Part shown: positions 33,508-43,202 of the stretch, piece by piece
Numbering within the stretch: the first letter of the stretch is position 1
How the letters are laid out: the number at the start of each line of letters is the position of its first letter
Assembly: GCF_002007605.1 (NCBI RefSeq)
Contig: NZ_CP019799.1
Coordinates: 434,001 to 498,000, forward strand
Length of the DNA: 64,000 bases
Origin: Cellvibrio sp. PSBB023
Lineage (GTDB): Bacteria > Pseudomonadota > Gammaproteobacteria > Pseudomonadales > Cellvibrionaceae
Direction: 5' to 3'
Notes under the pieces: generated by a model
Seen by the model: only the letters and a program-made list of their open reading frames with translations
Databases searched by the model: none
Told to the model about the DNA's origin: nothing
Translations under genes and position numbers: made by a program

Positions 33508-33521
33508 ATTGGCAAAGCCAG
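33508..33521. promoter_or_regulatory. Candidate GntR operator, weak site upstream of the regulator
   Basis: ATTGGCAAAGCCAG, a degenerate copy of the TTGGTAnnnCCAA motif 53 bp upstream of the regulator start. Confidence 0.4.
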
Positions 33522-33575
33522 TGGCTAAAAGGCTGCCATCTTTTTCGTGAGCTTTATCTTGGCTTCTTATGTTGT

Positions 33576-33590
33576 TTTGGTAATGCCAAT
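33576..33590. promoter_or_regulatory. Candidate GntR operator, site 3
   Basis: TTTGGTAATGCCAAT (core TTGGTAATGCCAA at 33577-33589), 121 bp upstream of the regulator and about 345 bp upstream of the PL6 gene, so it may serve the divergent pair. Confidence 0.65.
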
Positions 33591-33934
33591 TTATCATTTT
33601 TGGCAGCTATCTTTTGTGTTATTGGTCAAATTATTATTGACATACAGGTCTTAACTGTTAATATTTTGTGGTCAGTCACAATAATAGATACCAAGGCAAT
33701 GCCATGACCGTACAGCCATCGTTAAAGCGCAACAAATTTGCAGGTTCAGTGGCAAACCGCATTGCCACCATTGTTGTTGGTCGCGTTTGGGCCCCAATCG
33801 CTATTTCAATTCTTCTTTCTTCTATCCGTCGTTGCTATTGCTCGTGGAAGTTGGGCGAAACACCCACCTTATAGCGGTGCGTGTTTTGCCATTTTTAATT
33901 GGGTGTTGTTACACAATTTGTTGGGGTGATACCA
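33591..33934 (+). other. Leader of the alginate lyase operon, possibly with a decayed small ORF
   Basis: No confident gene. A short open frame from ATG 33704 (MTVQPSLKRNKFAGSVANRI) runs to 33874, and the adjacent frame gives a hydrophobic stretch, so a small membrane protein with a frameshift is conceivable but unsupported. The 3' end carries TTGGGGTGATACC, the ribosome site of the PL6 gene. Confidence 0.35.
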
Positions 33935-36187
33935 ATGCAGTGGTTTGGAAAAGCGTCTAGCGTTTTATTGATGGGTTTGTTGCTGAGTAGCAATCTCTTA
34001 GCCAAGGATATTGTGGTCGAAAATCAACAAGCATTTGCATCTGCATTGAAAACAGTTGTGCCGGGCGACGCGATAGTCTTAAAAAATGGTGTATGGTCAG
34101 ACTTTGAAATTGGTTTTTTTGCTGAAGGCAATGCTCTAAAGCCCATAACTCTCCGCGCTGAAACCCCGGGTAAGGTCATTATCTCTGGTCTATCTAATTT
34201 GCGCCTTGCGGGAAATTATTTGGTAGTAGAGGGGTTGGTGTTTAAAAATGGTTATACCCCAACCGGGGAAGTGATTTCATTCAAGCGTGACGATGAACAT
34301 CTGGCCAATTATTCTCGCGTCACTCAAGTTGTAATTGATAGCTTTAATAATCCGGATCGCGATTCGTCAGATTATTGGGTGGCTCTCTACGGTAAACATA
34401 ATCGCGTTGATCATAGTTACTTGGCAGGCAAGCGCAATTTGGGTGTGACTATGGCTGTGCGTTTGGATGGCGTTGCCAATCAACAGAATTATCATCAAAT
34501 TGATCATAATTATTTTGGCCCTCGCCCCATTCTTGGCTCCAATGGTGGTGAAACATTGCGAGTGGGCACCAGCACCTATTCGCTTACAGATTCGCATACG
34601 CTCATAGAAAACAATTATTTTGATCGCTGTAACGGCGAGGTGGAAATTGTTTCCATTAAGTCCGGTAAAAATATTGTTCGCAATAATGTTTTTTATGAGG
34701 GGCGTGGAGCCCTGACGCTACGCCATGGCAATGGTAATGTGGTGGAAGGTAATGTGTTTTTCGGTAATGGTGCTGAGCATACAGGTGGCATTCGGGTAAT
34801 TAATAGCGATCAAATAGTGCGAAACAACTATTTGGAAGGCTTGACTGGAACCCGTTTTGGCAGTGGTTTTGCGGTGATGAATGGCACAGTTGGTGCCTCG
34901 GTCAGTCGCTATAGCCAAGTGGTTAATGCAACTATTGAAAATAATACTTTTATCAATGTCGATAATATCCAATTGGGTGCGGGCAGCGATGCAGAACGAA
35001 ATGCGCCACCAGTAAATAGCCGGATGCAACGGAATTTGGTCTTCAGTGAATCAAACGCTGATGTGTTCAAGATCTTTGATGACATGAGTGGAATTGCCTT
35101 TGCGGACAACGTCTTGCACAAGGTGAAGAATCCCAATCTACAAACGGGCTTCAGCGCGAAAACCCTGACAATGAAACGCAATGCTGCCGGTTTATTAATG
35201 CCACAGGGCGATGCGTATAAACATATCGGTGTTGCTGCATCCTTAAAACCTATAAAAAAATCAGAGGTAGGCCCGCACTGGTACGAGAAGAATGTGGCTC
35301 AGGTTGAGTTTGATTCGGGTAAAACGATTAGTGTCGATGCCAATGCAGAGGATTCATTGTCCCATGCCATTGCGGCGGCTGAGTCGGGCGATCAGTTAGT
35401 CCTGGCTCCCGGTCAATATAAAATTACCAAGCTGCTGGCAATTAATAAGGTGTTGAGCATCCGCGCTAAACAAGCGGGAAAGGTTGTTTTATTGCCTGAG
35501 CGAACCACCTTATTTGAAATACAAAATGGCGGCTCTTTAAAACTGCACAATGTGACTATTGATGGTAGCAAAAGCCCGGATTTGGCAGGCAATATTCTGA
35601 TTCGCACACTCAAAAGCGGTATGTATATCAGCTATCGTTTAATCGTTGACAATGTCCGGGTAGAAAATCTAAACGTTAATCACTCGCATCACTTTTTAGA
35701 GGCTGGCAGTCGCAGTCTTGCAGAAAATATCCAGATTATGAATTCCAGCTTTAATAACATCACTGGCGACCTGTTGCGATTGGATAAAGAGACGGATGAT
35801 TTGGGTAATTACAACGCTGAAACCCTGGTGATGGATAAGAATCGCTTTACGAATATCGAAGGTGCATTAATCAGTCTGTATCGTGGTGGCACCGATGAAA
35901 GTACCTTTGGCCCCCATTTATTGTTCAGACACAACCATGTTGAAAATGTGGGGCAGGGTAAGCGCAATAAACGCAGCGCATCACTGTATTTACATGGTGT
36001 GCAATACACCCGGATTGCCAACAACCATATCAAGAATGCGGCAGGCATTGTGATTGAGCATACCGTGGGTGATCCTGATACTGAAATCCGCGCAAACAGA
36101 TTTACCAAGGTGCCCGCATTGCGGGTGGCGGAGCTTCACACCAAGGGCGAGTCCAGTGTGAAGTATGTAGATAATCGTGAAGACTGA
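33935..36187 (+). CDS. PL6-family alginate lyase
   Basis: A 750-residue secreted lyase. Signal peptide MQWFGKASSVLLMGLLLSS followed by NLLAKD. The N-terminal ~370 residues are a parallel beta-helix of chondroitinase B/PL6 type with GGETLRVGTSTYSLTDSHT and VEIVSIKSGKNIVRNN, which hold the family's Arg and Lys catalytic positions, plus GRGALTLRHGNGNVVEGN. The C-terminal half (from ~440) is a second beta-helix with HNxxxN-type repeats (FRHNHVENVGQGKRNKR), as in two-domain PL6 enzymes. It cuts alginate by beta-elimination outside or in the periplasm. GGGGTG decides ATG 33935 over ATG 33899. The PL17 gene follows after 53 bp. Confidence 0.9.
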   Translation: MQWFGKASSVLLMGLLLSSNLLAKDIVVENQQAFASALKTVVPGDAIVLKNGVWSDFEIGFFAEGNALKPITLRAETPGKVIISGLSNLRLAGNYLVVEGLVFKNGYTPTGEVISFKRDDEHLANYSRVTQVVIDSFNNPDRDSSDYWVALYGKHNRVDHSYLAGKRNLGVTMAVRLDGVANQQNYHQIDHNYFGPRPILGSNGGETLRVGTSTYSLTDSHTLIENNYFDRCNGEVEIVSIKSGKNIVRNNVFYEGRGALTLRHGNGNVVEGNVFFGNGAEHTGGIRVINSDQIVRNNYLEGLTGTRFGSGFAVMNGTVGASVSRYSQVVNATIENNTFINVDNIQLGAGSDAERNAPPVNSRMQRNLVFSESNADVFKIFDDMSGIAFADNVLHKVKNPNLQTGFSAKTLTMKRNAAGLLMPQGDAYKHIGVAASLKPIKKSEVGPHWYEKNVAQVEFDSGKTISVDANAEDSLSHAIAAAESGDQLVLAPGQYKITKLLAINKVLSIRAKQAGKVVLLPERTTLFEIQNGGSLKLHNVTIDGSKSPDLAGNILIRTLKSGMYISYRLIVDNVRVENLNVNHSHHFLEAGSRSLAENIQIMNSSFNNITGDLLRLDKETDDLGNYNAETLVMDKNRFTNIEGALISLYRGGTDESTFGPHLLFRHNHVENVGQGKRNKRSASLYLHGVQYTRIANNHIKNAAGIVIEHTVGDPDTEIRANRFTKVPALRVAELHTKGESSVKYVDNRED

Positions 36188-36240
36188 TCTTTATACACAA
36201 TGATTAACTGACTCAATAGTTGAATAATCTGGATTTTCCT

Positions 36241-38484
36241 ATGAATAAAGCAATGATAACGATGAATAAAAGCCTGCTTTCTGCAATAAGTGTAATAGTG
36301 ATTTTTATCTGCAATAGTTTCGGCACTGCTGTAGCGGCTGAACAGCAAGCAGTAAAACAACATCCCTCGCTGGTCATTACTGCTCAGGACGTAGTTGACA
36401 TGCGTTCTGAAATTGCACGCGATGGTCGCTTTAAAAAAGAATTTCAGGATAAAAAATCACAGCTTGATAGTAAGCTGGCACTGCCCAAACAAGTACCTGT
36501 GCCGCGTGATTCCGGTGGTGGTTTTACCCATGAGGTACATAAGAATAATGCGCAGAGCATGTACGATGCAGCAATAATTTATCAATTAACGGGGGAGGCA
36601 AAATACGCAAACTATGTGCGCGATATGTTATTCCTCTATGCCGATATGTACCCCGGGTTACCCTTGCACCCGCAACGTAAAACTGATTCAGTGATTTCGG
36701 CAGGAAAGTTGTTTTGGCAGAACCTGAATGAATCTGTGTGGCTGGTTTATGTTATCCAGGCTTACGACGCAATATTGCCAGCATTAACGACCAGTGAACG
36801 TAAAACCATTGAAACGGGCATACTGCGCCCGGTGGCATTATTTTTATCTGAAGGATCGCCCCATACATTTAATACCATTCACAATCATGCGACCTGGGCT
36901 ACTTGTGCAGTAGGTATGACAGGCTATGTACTCAATGAACCGCAGTGGGTGGAACAGGCACTCTATGGTTCTGATAAATCCGGTAAAGGTGGTTTTCTTC
37001 GCCAGTTGGATGAATTATTTTCACCCCAGGGTTACTACAATGAGGGCCCTTATTACCAGCGTTATGCCTTGCTGCCATTTGTCACCTTCGCAAAAGCAAT
37101 AGCGGTAAATGAACCGCAACGCAATATATTTTCCTATCGTGATGGCATTGTTTTAAAAGCCGTTAACACCACCATCCAACTGAGCTATAACAATTTATTT
37201 TTGCCGATCAATGATGCGATCAAGGACAAAGGCCTGAATACCATTGAGCTGGTAAATGGTGTTGCCATTGCTTACTCGGTAACAAAGGATACCGGTTTAC
37301 TATCAATTGCCAAACAGCAGGATAAGGTGATTCTGACTGGTGACGGCCTGCGTATTGCACAGGCATTGGATCAGCATTTGGAGCAGCCTTACCCGTTTAC
37401 CTCCATGGTGTTTCAGGATGGCGCCAAGGGTGATGAAGGTGGCCTTGTTGTTATGCGCGAGAAAGATCAAGCACTGGTATTCAAAGCTACCGCCCAAGGT
37501 ATGGGACATGGCCATTTTGATAAATTGAATTGGCTCTTTTATGACAAAGGCGCGGAAATTATTTCTGATTATGGTTCGGCGCGTTTTCTAAATGTGGAAG
37601 CAAAATTTGGCGGCCGCTATTTACCGGAAAATGACACCTATGCCAGTCAAACCATTGCACATAACACCCTGGTAGTTGATGAGACTAGTCATTTTAATGG
37701 CGACACCAGTATTGGAAATGAAAACCATCCAGACCTGCTTTATTTCGCAAATAAGGACGGGCTAAAAATTTCGGCAGCGCGTGTGGACAATGCCTATTCG
37801 GATGTCGAGTTTGTGCGCACCATGGCCCAGATCCATCACAAGCAATTAGCCCACCCGGTGGTATTGGATGTCTTGACGGTGCACTCAAACAACGTACATC
37901 AACTGGATTTGCCATTGCACTATAAAGGGCATTTGATGGATACCAATGTGGCGCTGGATACGGCAACGCAACGCTTGGCTCCTTTGGGCAAAAAAAATGG
38001 CTATGAACATTTATGGTTGAAGGCAACCGCCAAAGCAGCTATGCCTGTGAGTCAAATTACCTGGTTACATGATAATGGTCGTTTTTATTCGCTGAGCACA
38101 ATTAGCCGTGCGGATATGAAAATACTGTTCACTCAAATAGGTGCCAATGACCCGCTATTCAATTTACGCACTGAAAATGCATTTATATTACGGATTCCCA
38201 GTGCAAAGCAGGCCGCATTTGTGAGTGTGCTTGAACCTCACGGTGAATATAACCCGGTGAGCGAATTAACCTTTACTGCCAATAGCCAGGTAAAAAATAT
38301 TACTCACCAGCAAGTGGGCGATATAGATCAGGTGAGCCTTGAATTTATCAATGGGCCTAAACTACTTTTGTTATTAAACAATGCAAAGGCATTTGATGAG
38401 AAAAAACTCAACAAGGTGAAGATTGGTGGAAAGCAATATTCATTTCGTGGACGTTTCCACCTGATAGACCTGACAGACAACTAA
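36241..38484 (+). CDS. PL17 oligoalginate lyase
   Basis: A 747-residue exo-acting lyase with N-terminal signal segment (LLSAISVIVIFICNSFG). An (alpha/alpha) toroid holds TIHNHATWATCAVGM (catalytic Asn-His) and YYNEGPYYQRYALLPF (catalytic Tyr); the heparinase II/III-like beta-sandwich begins with VVMREKDQALVF and includes GMGHGHFDKLNWLFYD (metal-site/catalytic His). These match the residues reported for Saccharophagus Alg17C. It releases the unsaturated monouronate from alginate oligomers. In-frame start options are TTG 36220, ATG 36241 and ATG 36262; 36241 is a compromise. The kdgF gene starts 40 bp downstream. Confidence 0.9.
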   Translation: MNKAMITMNKSLLSAISVIVIFICNSFGTAVAAEQQAVKQHPSLVITAQDVVDMRSEIARDGRFKKEFQDKKSQLDSKLALPKQVPVPRDSGGGFTHEVHKNNAQSMYDAAIIYQLTGEAKYANYVRDMLFLYADMYPGLPLHPQRKTDSVISAGKLFWQNLNESVWLVYVIQAYDAILPALTTSERKTIETGILRPVALFLSEGSPHTFNTIHNHATWATCAVGMTGYVLNEPQWVEQALYGSDKSGKGGFLRQLDELFSPQGYYNEGPYYQRYALLPFVTFAKAIAVNEPQRNIFSYRDGIVLKAVNTTIQLSYNNLFLPINDAIKDKGLNTIELVNGVAIAYSVTKDTGLLSIAKQQDKVILTGDGLRIAQALDQHLEQPYPFTSMVFQDGAKGDEGGLVVMREKDQALVFKATAQGMGHGHFDKLNWLFYDKGAEIISDYGSARFLNVEAKFGGRYLPENDTYASQTIAHNTLVVDETSHFNGDTSIGNENHPDLLYFANKDGLKISAARVDNAYSDVEFVRTMAQIHHKQLAHPVVLDVLTVHSNNVHQLDLPLHYKGHLMDTNVALDTATQRLAPLGKKNGYEHLWLKATAKAAMPVSQITWLHDNGRFYSLSTISRADMKILFTQIGANDPLFNLRTENAFILRIPSAKQAAFVSVLEPHGEYNPVSELTFTANSQVKNITHQQVGDIDQVSLEFINGPKLLLLLNNAKAFDEKKLNKVKIGGKQYSFRGRFHLIDLTDN

Positions 38485-38524
38485 AAAATACAAACCATTA
38501 AGTGCCACTACACGAGGTATTTTT

Positions 38525-38872
38525 ATGACGACGAGTAAAGACTTTATATTCAGTGATGAAACACCGAAAGTCGATTTAGGTGGTGGCATGGTTCGCCAGG
38601 TTCTGGGTTATAACCAGGAGCTTATGGTGGTGAAAGTATGGTTTGCCGCGGGTACAGAAGGCTATGTGCACAGTCATGTTCACTCGCAGGTTGCCTACAT
38701 TGCCAAGGGCGTTTTTGATGTAAACCTTGGTGGTGTTATTAAGCGTATGAAAGAGGGCGACAGCTTTTTTGTCGCACCTTATGTTGAGCACGGTGCAGTG
38801 TGTATTGAAGAAGGTATTTTGATTGATACGTTTAGTCCCTGTCGTGAAGATTTTTTAGAGGCTAAGGTATGA
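38525..38872 (+). CDS. kdgF: KdgF: unsaturated uronate linearising cupin
   Basis: A 115-residue single-cupin protein. Metal ligands are visible in YVHSHVHSQVAYIAKGVFDV (HxHxxxQ) and APYVEHGAVCIEEGILIDTF (His). KdgF catalyses conversion of the 4,5-unsaturated uronate released by lyases to its linear ketone form on the way to DEH. GAGG lies 8-9 bp before ATG 38525. The stop overlaps the MFS start by four bases (ATGA at 38869). Confidence 0.9.
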   Translation: MTTSKDFIFSDETPKVDLGGGMVRQVLGYNQELMVVKVWFAAGTEGYVHSHVHSQVAYIAKGVFDVNLGGVIKRMKEGDSFFVAPYVEHGAVCIEEGILIDTFSPCREDFLEAKV

Positions 38873-40148
38873 GTCATAAAACTGTAAAAGGTCTGCGCTG
38901 GCTGGTTATTACCTTGGTAGGTATTGCCACCGTCATAAATTATATCGACCGTACAGCGCTCTCTGTGATGTGGCCGGGTATTGCCGAGGAGTTAGGTCTT
39001 GGTAAGCAGGATTACGCCAACATCATTACCGTCTTTATGATTTCTTATGCGATTGGTCAATCCTTGTTTGGCAAAATCTTTGATGCCTTGGGAACGCGCA
39101 TTGGTTTTCTGTTATCGATTGTTGTTTGGTCTATTTCTATTGCGCTGCATGCGGTTGCCAGTTCGGTGATGAGCTTCAGTGTATTTCGCTTTTTCCTGGG
39201 CTTGGGGAAGCGGGTAACTGGCCAGGTGCAACCAAGGCCAATGCCGAGTGGTTTCCCGTACGTGAGCGCGCTTTGGCGCAAGGGATATTTGGTGCGGGAG
39301 CTTCCATGGGCTCCATTATTGCACCGCCCTTAATTGCGTTCATGTATGCTTTTCTCGGTTGGAAGGCAACCTTCCTGGTCATTGGCGGGCTTGGTTTCTT
39401 ATGGGTTATTCCCTGGTTAATTGTGTATAAATCTTCACCAGATTCTCACCCCTGGATCACGCCGGAAGAGCGCGAATATATTTTATCGGGGCAGCGGGTA
39501 GCTGAATCGGCAGAGCAGGAATATGTTCCGGGGTGGTTGGATTTATTAAAACATCGCCAAAGCTGGGGTGTGATTGCGGCGCGTTTTTTTATCGACCCGA
39601 TTTGGTGGTTGTTTGTGGCTTGGTTGCCGTTGTACCTGAATGAGAAATTTGGTTTTGATGTAAAGCAAATCGGTATTTTTGCATGGGTGCCTTATGTCGG
39701 TGCTGCTATTGGCGCCTTGTTTGGCGGGTGGCTGGCCGGGCAATTAATAAAACGCAGTTGGTCAGTCAATAAAGCGCGTAAAACAGTGATCACTTTGAGT
39801 TGTGTGATTATGTTGCCTGCACTGATTTTAACCTCCATGGCGAATACTCCATTGCTGGCGGTGTTATTGATTGCCGTTATTTTGTTCGGCTTTCAGGCGG
39901 CGATTAGTAATATTCAAACCATGCCCAGTGATTTTTTCTCGGGTAAAAGTGTAGGTTCATTGGCGGGTATGAGTGGAACCTCGGCAGTACTGAGTGTGAT
40001 TATCAGTATTCAGTTGGTGCCTATGTTGACGGCGGGTGGTAATTACGGCCCGTTTTTTGTGTTGGGTGCGGTATTAGTACCCCTGGTGTTGGCCTCTATA
40101 TTTTTGGCTGGGCGCATTGAGCCTGTGGCAAAACCCCAGAGTAAATAA
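38869..40148 (+). pseudogene. ACS-family MFS uronate transporter, frameshifted
   Basis: Joined across one frameshift this is a ~426-residue anion:cation symporter of the ExuT/GarP type: VGIATVINYIDRTALSVMWP in helix 1, then GLG/EAGNWPGATKANAEWFP in the conserved loop after helix 4, then 12-helix continuation to GRIEPVAKPQSK. At 39204-39207 the run is GGGG where GGGGG would keep LGLGEAGNWPGA in frame; as given, frame 1 ends at 39333 and the rest continues in the frame visible from 39126 to 40148. Either a real one-base deletion or a homopolymer reading error. Expected role is uptake of DEH or a related monouronate through the inner membrane. Confidence 0.85.
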
Positions 40149-40180
40149 CCTGCGAATTCATGTGTGACGAAAGAGTTGTT

Positions 40181-41113
40181 ATGAGCCAGATATTTTTAAT
40201 GGGCGAATGTATGGCGGAGTTGCAAGAAGTGGCTCCTGGTCATTTGCGCCAGTCCTTCGCAGGTGATTTTTATAATACGGCGGTGTATTTAAAGCGTGCA
40301 TTTCCTCATATAGATGCATGCCTGTTAACAGCAGTGGGTAATGACAAGCTGAGTGATGCCATGCTAGCGCATTGCGAGCAAGAGCGGTTAGATTGTTCGT
40401 CCGTTCTGCGTTCGCCAGAGCGTATTCCCGGGCTTTATTGGATTAATACCGATGCTCAGGGAGAGCGTACATTTACTTACTGGCGCGATAACTCTGCCGC
40501 ACGGCAGTTGATGTCATTAATGGATGAGGCGGTGCGCGAGCGCTTAACCCATGCTGATTGGTTTTTCTTTTCGGGTATTTCGCTCGCCGTTATAGAGCCT
40601 CAGGATCGCCCCTTATTGTGGGCACTGCTGGCAGATTTAAAACACGCGGGTGTAAAAATTGCCTTTGATCCTAATTATCGCGCGCGCTTGTGGCCGGATG
40701 CTGATGTGGCTAAACAACATTTTGAACAGGCGTTTGGATTGTGCGATTTGTTATTGCCAGGAGTAGATGATTTTATCCAACTCTATGGCGTGAAAGATGC
40801 CGCACAAATCCGCACTTTATTAAACCCATTCCACATTACAGAAGTGGTATTAAAAAATGGCCCGGCAGAGATCTGCTATATCGCTGGTGACTTGATGGAG
40901 ACCTATCCGGTGACACCGGCAGTCAATGTGGTGGATACCACTTCTGCTGGCGATTCGTTCAATGGTGTTTTTCTTGGCGCACGACTGTCGGGAATGCCCG
41001 TGGTCACAGCTATTGAATGGGCAGCAGCTACGGCAGGTTTGGTAATCCAGCATCCGGGAGCCATTATTCCCGCAGAGATTTTTAACCATTTCTGGGAGAG
41101 CATGGCCAAGTGA
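40181..41113 (+). CDS. kdgK: 2-keto-3-deoxygluconate kinase
   Basis: A ~310-residue PfkB/ribokinase-family kinase. It begins MSQIFLMGECMAELQEVAPG, has the substrate strand FAGDFYNTAVYLKR, and ends with the anion-hole motif VVDTTSAGDSFNGVFLGARL holding the catalytic Asp. It phosphorylates KDG to KDPG. AAGAG 8 bp upstream favours ATG 40181 over ATG 40160. It closes the kdgF-MFS-kdgK run of the alginate pathway; the KDPG aldolase that should follow is not encoded in this window. Confidence 0.9.
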   Translation: MSQIFLMGECMAELQEVAPGHLRQSFAGDFYNTAVYLKRAFPHIDACLLTAVGNDKLSDAMLAHCEQERLDCSSVLRSPERIPGLYWINTDAQGERTFTYWRDNSAARQLMSLMDEAVRERLTHADWFFFSGISLAVIEPQDRPLLWALLADLKHAGVKIAFDPNYRARLWPDADVAKQHFEQAFGLCDLLLPGVDDFIQLYGVKDAAQIRTLLNPFHITEVVLKNGPAEICYIAGDLMETYPVTPAVNVVDTTSAGDSFNGVFLGARLSGMPVVTAIEWAAATAGLVIQHPGAIIPAEIFNHFWESMAK

Positions 41114-41278
41114 GCCGCTGATTTTTTAGTGGCTATGTCTCGTTAAAAAAATCGCCAGCGCTATTCGCAAAAAAATTCAGGTAATAGATGAGTCCAGTCG
41201 TGCATTGCACTGCTGCGGATAACTATTGCCTGTTATATGGAACCAAATAAGTATTCGGTTAATACCAGGAAGAAACAG

Positions 41279-42098
41279 ATGAATGCTCAACTGCAAAAAC
41301 CAAAACCCATCGTCATTGCTAATTGGAAGCTCAATGGCGGTATAGATCTGATTTGTACATCAGTCGCATCATTTATCGGTAAGCATTTTGATGCACAAAT
41401 CGCAATTTGTCCTCCCTATATTTATATGCGTGACATGCTGACATTCCTGCAGCATTCAGAAATTAGTATTGGCAGCCAGAATGTCAGCAAATTTGAATCG
41501 GGTGCTTATACCGGAGAGACATCTGCACAAATGCTAAAGCAGGCAGGTTGCAAATTGTGTTTGATTGGTCATTCAGAGCGGCGCGCTATGTTTGGCGAAA
41601 GTAATCTCAGCTGCCAAATTAAAGTATGCCGCGCTTAATCATGGCTTATTGCCCGTGTTATGTATTGGTGAAAACCTGGAAGAGCGCGATGCAAATATTA
41701 CTAAAGCGGTTATTTTTCGCCAGCTCAGTGAAGGTTTGCACAATATTAATCTGGAAGGGAAAGAGTTATGTATCGCCTACGAACCTGTGTGGGCAATTGG
41801 CACAGGGCTTTCCGCAACACCTGCTATGGCACAGAAGATACATCAGTTTATTCGTCGCGAATTGGCTGTGTTATTGGGTAAAGAAACTGCTGGGCGAATC
41901 CGATTGTTATATGGCGGCAGTGTCAATAAAACCAATGCAAGGGAATTGTTGGCACAAGCGGATATCGATGGCTTGTTGGTAGGTGGTGCCAGCCTTGATC
42001 CCGGCCATTTTTTAGCAATTTGCCAATTGGCATCTGAGCAGGCAATGCTGAAACAACATGCCGTTGTAACAGAGAAACAAGCTGCGGTCTCACACTAA
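41279..42098 (+). pseudogene. tpiA: Triosephosphate isomerase, frameshifted
   Basis: Both halves are clearly TPI. Frame 1 has VIANWKLNGG (Lys), LIGHSERRAMFGESN (His); it stops at 41638. Frame 2, open to 42098, has ISAAKLKYAALNHGLLPVLC, CIAYEPVWAIGTG (catalytic Glu) and LYGGSVNKTNARELL with DGLLVGGASLD. The frames change between about 41596 and 41612 inside the ESNxxxSAAK region, consistent with loss of one or a few bases. All catalytic residues exist but not in one frame. AGGAAG precedes ATG 41279. It interconverts the two triose phosphates. The class II aldolase gene follows after 18 bp. Real mutation or reading error cannot be told apart here. Confidence 0.87.
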
Positions 42099-42116
42099 TC
42101 GGAGCAGATAAAGATC

Positions 42117-43196
42117 ATGAATAATCTTGTAAGTGTAGTCCCCGCCGGTGTCGCAACCGGTGATCAGGTACAAATGTTATTTCGCATGGCAAAACAACAG
42201 GGATTTGCTTATCCCGCTGTGAATGTGGTGGGCACAAACTCTATTAATGCCACATTGGAGGCGGCCCAAAAAATTAATTCCCCGGTGATAGTGCAGTTAT
42301 CCCAAGGTGGTTCCGCCTTTTTTTCAGGTAAGGGGTTGTCATTGCCAGGGCTGCAAAATTCGGTATTGGGTGCGGTGGCCGCTGCAAAATATGTGCATTG
42401 CGTTGCAGAAGCCTATGGCGTGCCTGTTATTTTGCATACGGATCATGCCGCGAAAAAATTACTGCCGTGGATCGACGGTTTGCTTGACGCCGGTGAACAA
42501 TTTTTTACTGAAACCGGAAAACCGTTATTCAGTTCCCATATGCTGGATTTGTCGGATGAGTCGCTGGAACACAATATCGATATTTGCGCGGGCTATTTAA
42601 CCCGTATGCACAAATTGGGTATGACGCTGGAAATTGAACTCGGGTGCACTGGTGGTGAAGAAGATGGCGTAGATAACTCCGCCATAGACAGCTCCGCGCT
42701 CTATACCCAACCCGAGGATGTAGCCTATGCCTATGAGCGCTTGAGTGCAATTAGCCCGCGGTTCACCATCGCCGCGTCCTTCGGCAATGTGCATGGTGTT
42801 TATAAACCCGGCAATGTAAAGCTAAGGCCGGAAATCCTTAAAAACTCACAAGCCTATGTGAGTGAAAAATGTAATTTGCCACACAACAGTTTGGATTTTG
42901 TTTTTCATGGTGGTTCCGGTTCTGACCCTGCAGAAATCACCGAGTCCATTACTTACGGTGTCGTTAAGATGAATATTGATACCGATACCCAATGGGCAGC
43001 ATGGCAGGGGGTGATGGATTACTACAAGACGAATCAGGATTACTTACAAAGCCAAATTGGCAACCCTGGTGGCGCCGATGCCCCCAATAAAAAATATTAC
43101 GATCCACGGGTGTGGTTGCGTAGCCTTGAAGAGAGCATGGTGTCGCGGTTGCAGCAATCTTTCCGCGATTTGAACTGTGTTAATCGCTACAGCTAA
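42117..43196 (+). CDS. Class II fructose-1,6-bisphosphate aldolase
   Basis: A 359-residue zinc aldolase of the FbaA (class IIA) type, same length as E. coli FbaA. Motifs: VILHTDHAAKKLLPWIDGLL (Zn His), HMLDLSDESLEHN, LEIELGCTGGEEDGVDNS (Zn Glu), ASFGNVHGVYKPGNVKLRP (Zn His) and FVFHGGSGSDPAEI, VKMNIDTDTQWA for phosphate binding. It condenses dihydroxyacetone phosphate and glyceraldehyde 3-phosphate to fructose-1,6-bisphosphate. It lies between TPI (18 bp) and FBPase (6 bp), so the three form one unit, most sensible in the gluconeogenic direction. Confidence 0.94.
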   Translation: MNNLVSVVPAGVATGDQVQMLFRMAKQQGFAYPAVNVVGTNSINATLEAAQKINSPVIVQLSQGGSAFFSGKGLSLPGLQNSVLGAVAAAKYVHCVAEAYGVPVILHTDHAAKKLLPWIDGLLDAGEQFFTETGKPLFSSHMLDLSDESLEHNIDICAGYLTRMHKLGMTLEIELGCTGGEEDGVDNSAIDSSALYTQPEDVAYAYERLSAISPRFTIAASFGNVHGVYKPGNVKLRPEILKNSQAYVSEKCNLPHNSLDFVFHGGSGSDPAEITESITYGVVKMNIDTDTQWAAWQGVMDYYKTNQDYLQSQIGNPGGADAPNKKYYDPRVWLRSLEESMVSRLQQSFRDLNCVNRYS

Positions 43197-43202
43197 ACGG
43201 TT

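Noticed and set aside
33704..33874. Small gene before the PL6 lyase
   Set aside because: No ribosome site, no recognisable protein, and hydrophobic residues split over two frames; noted only as a possible decayed frame.
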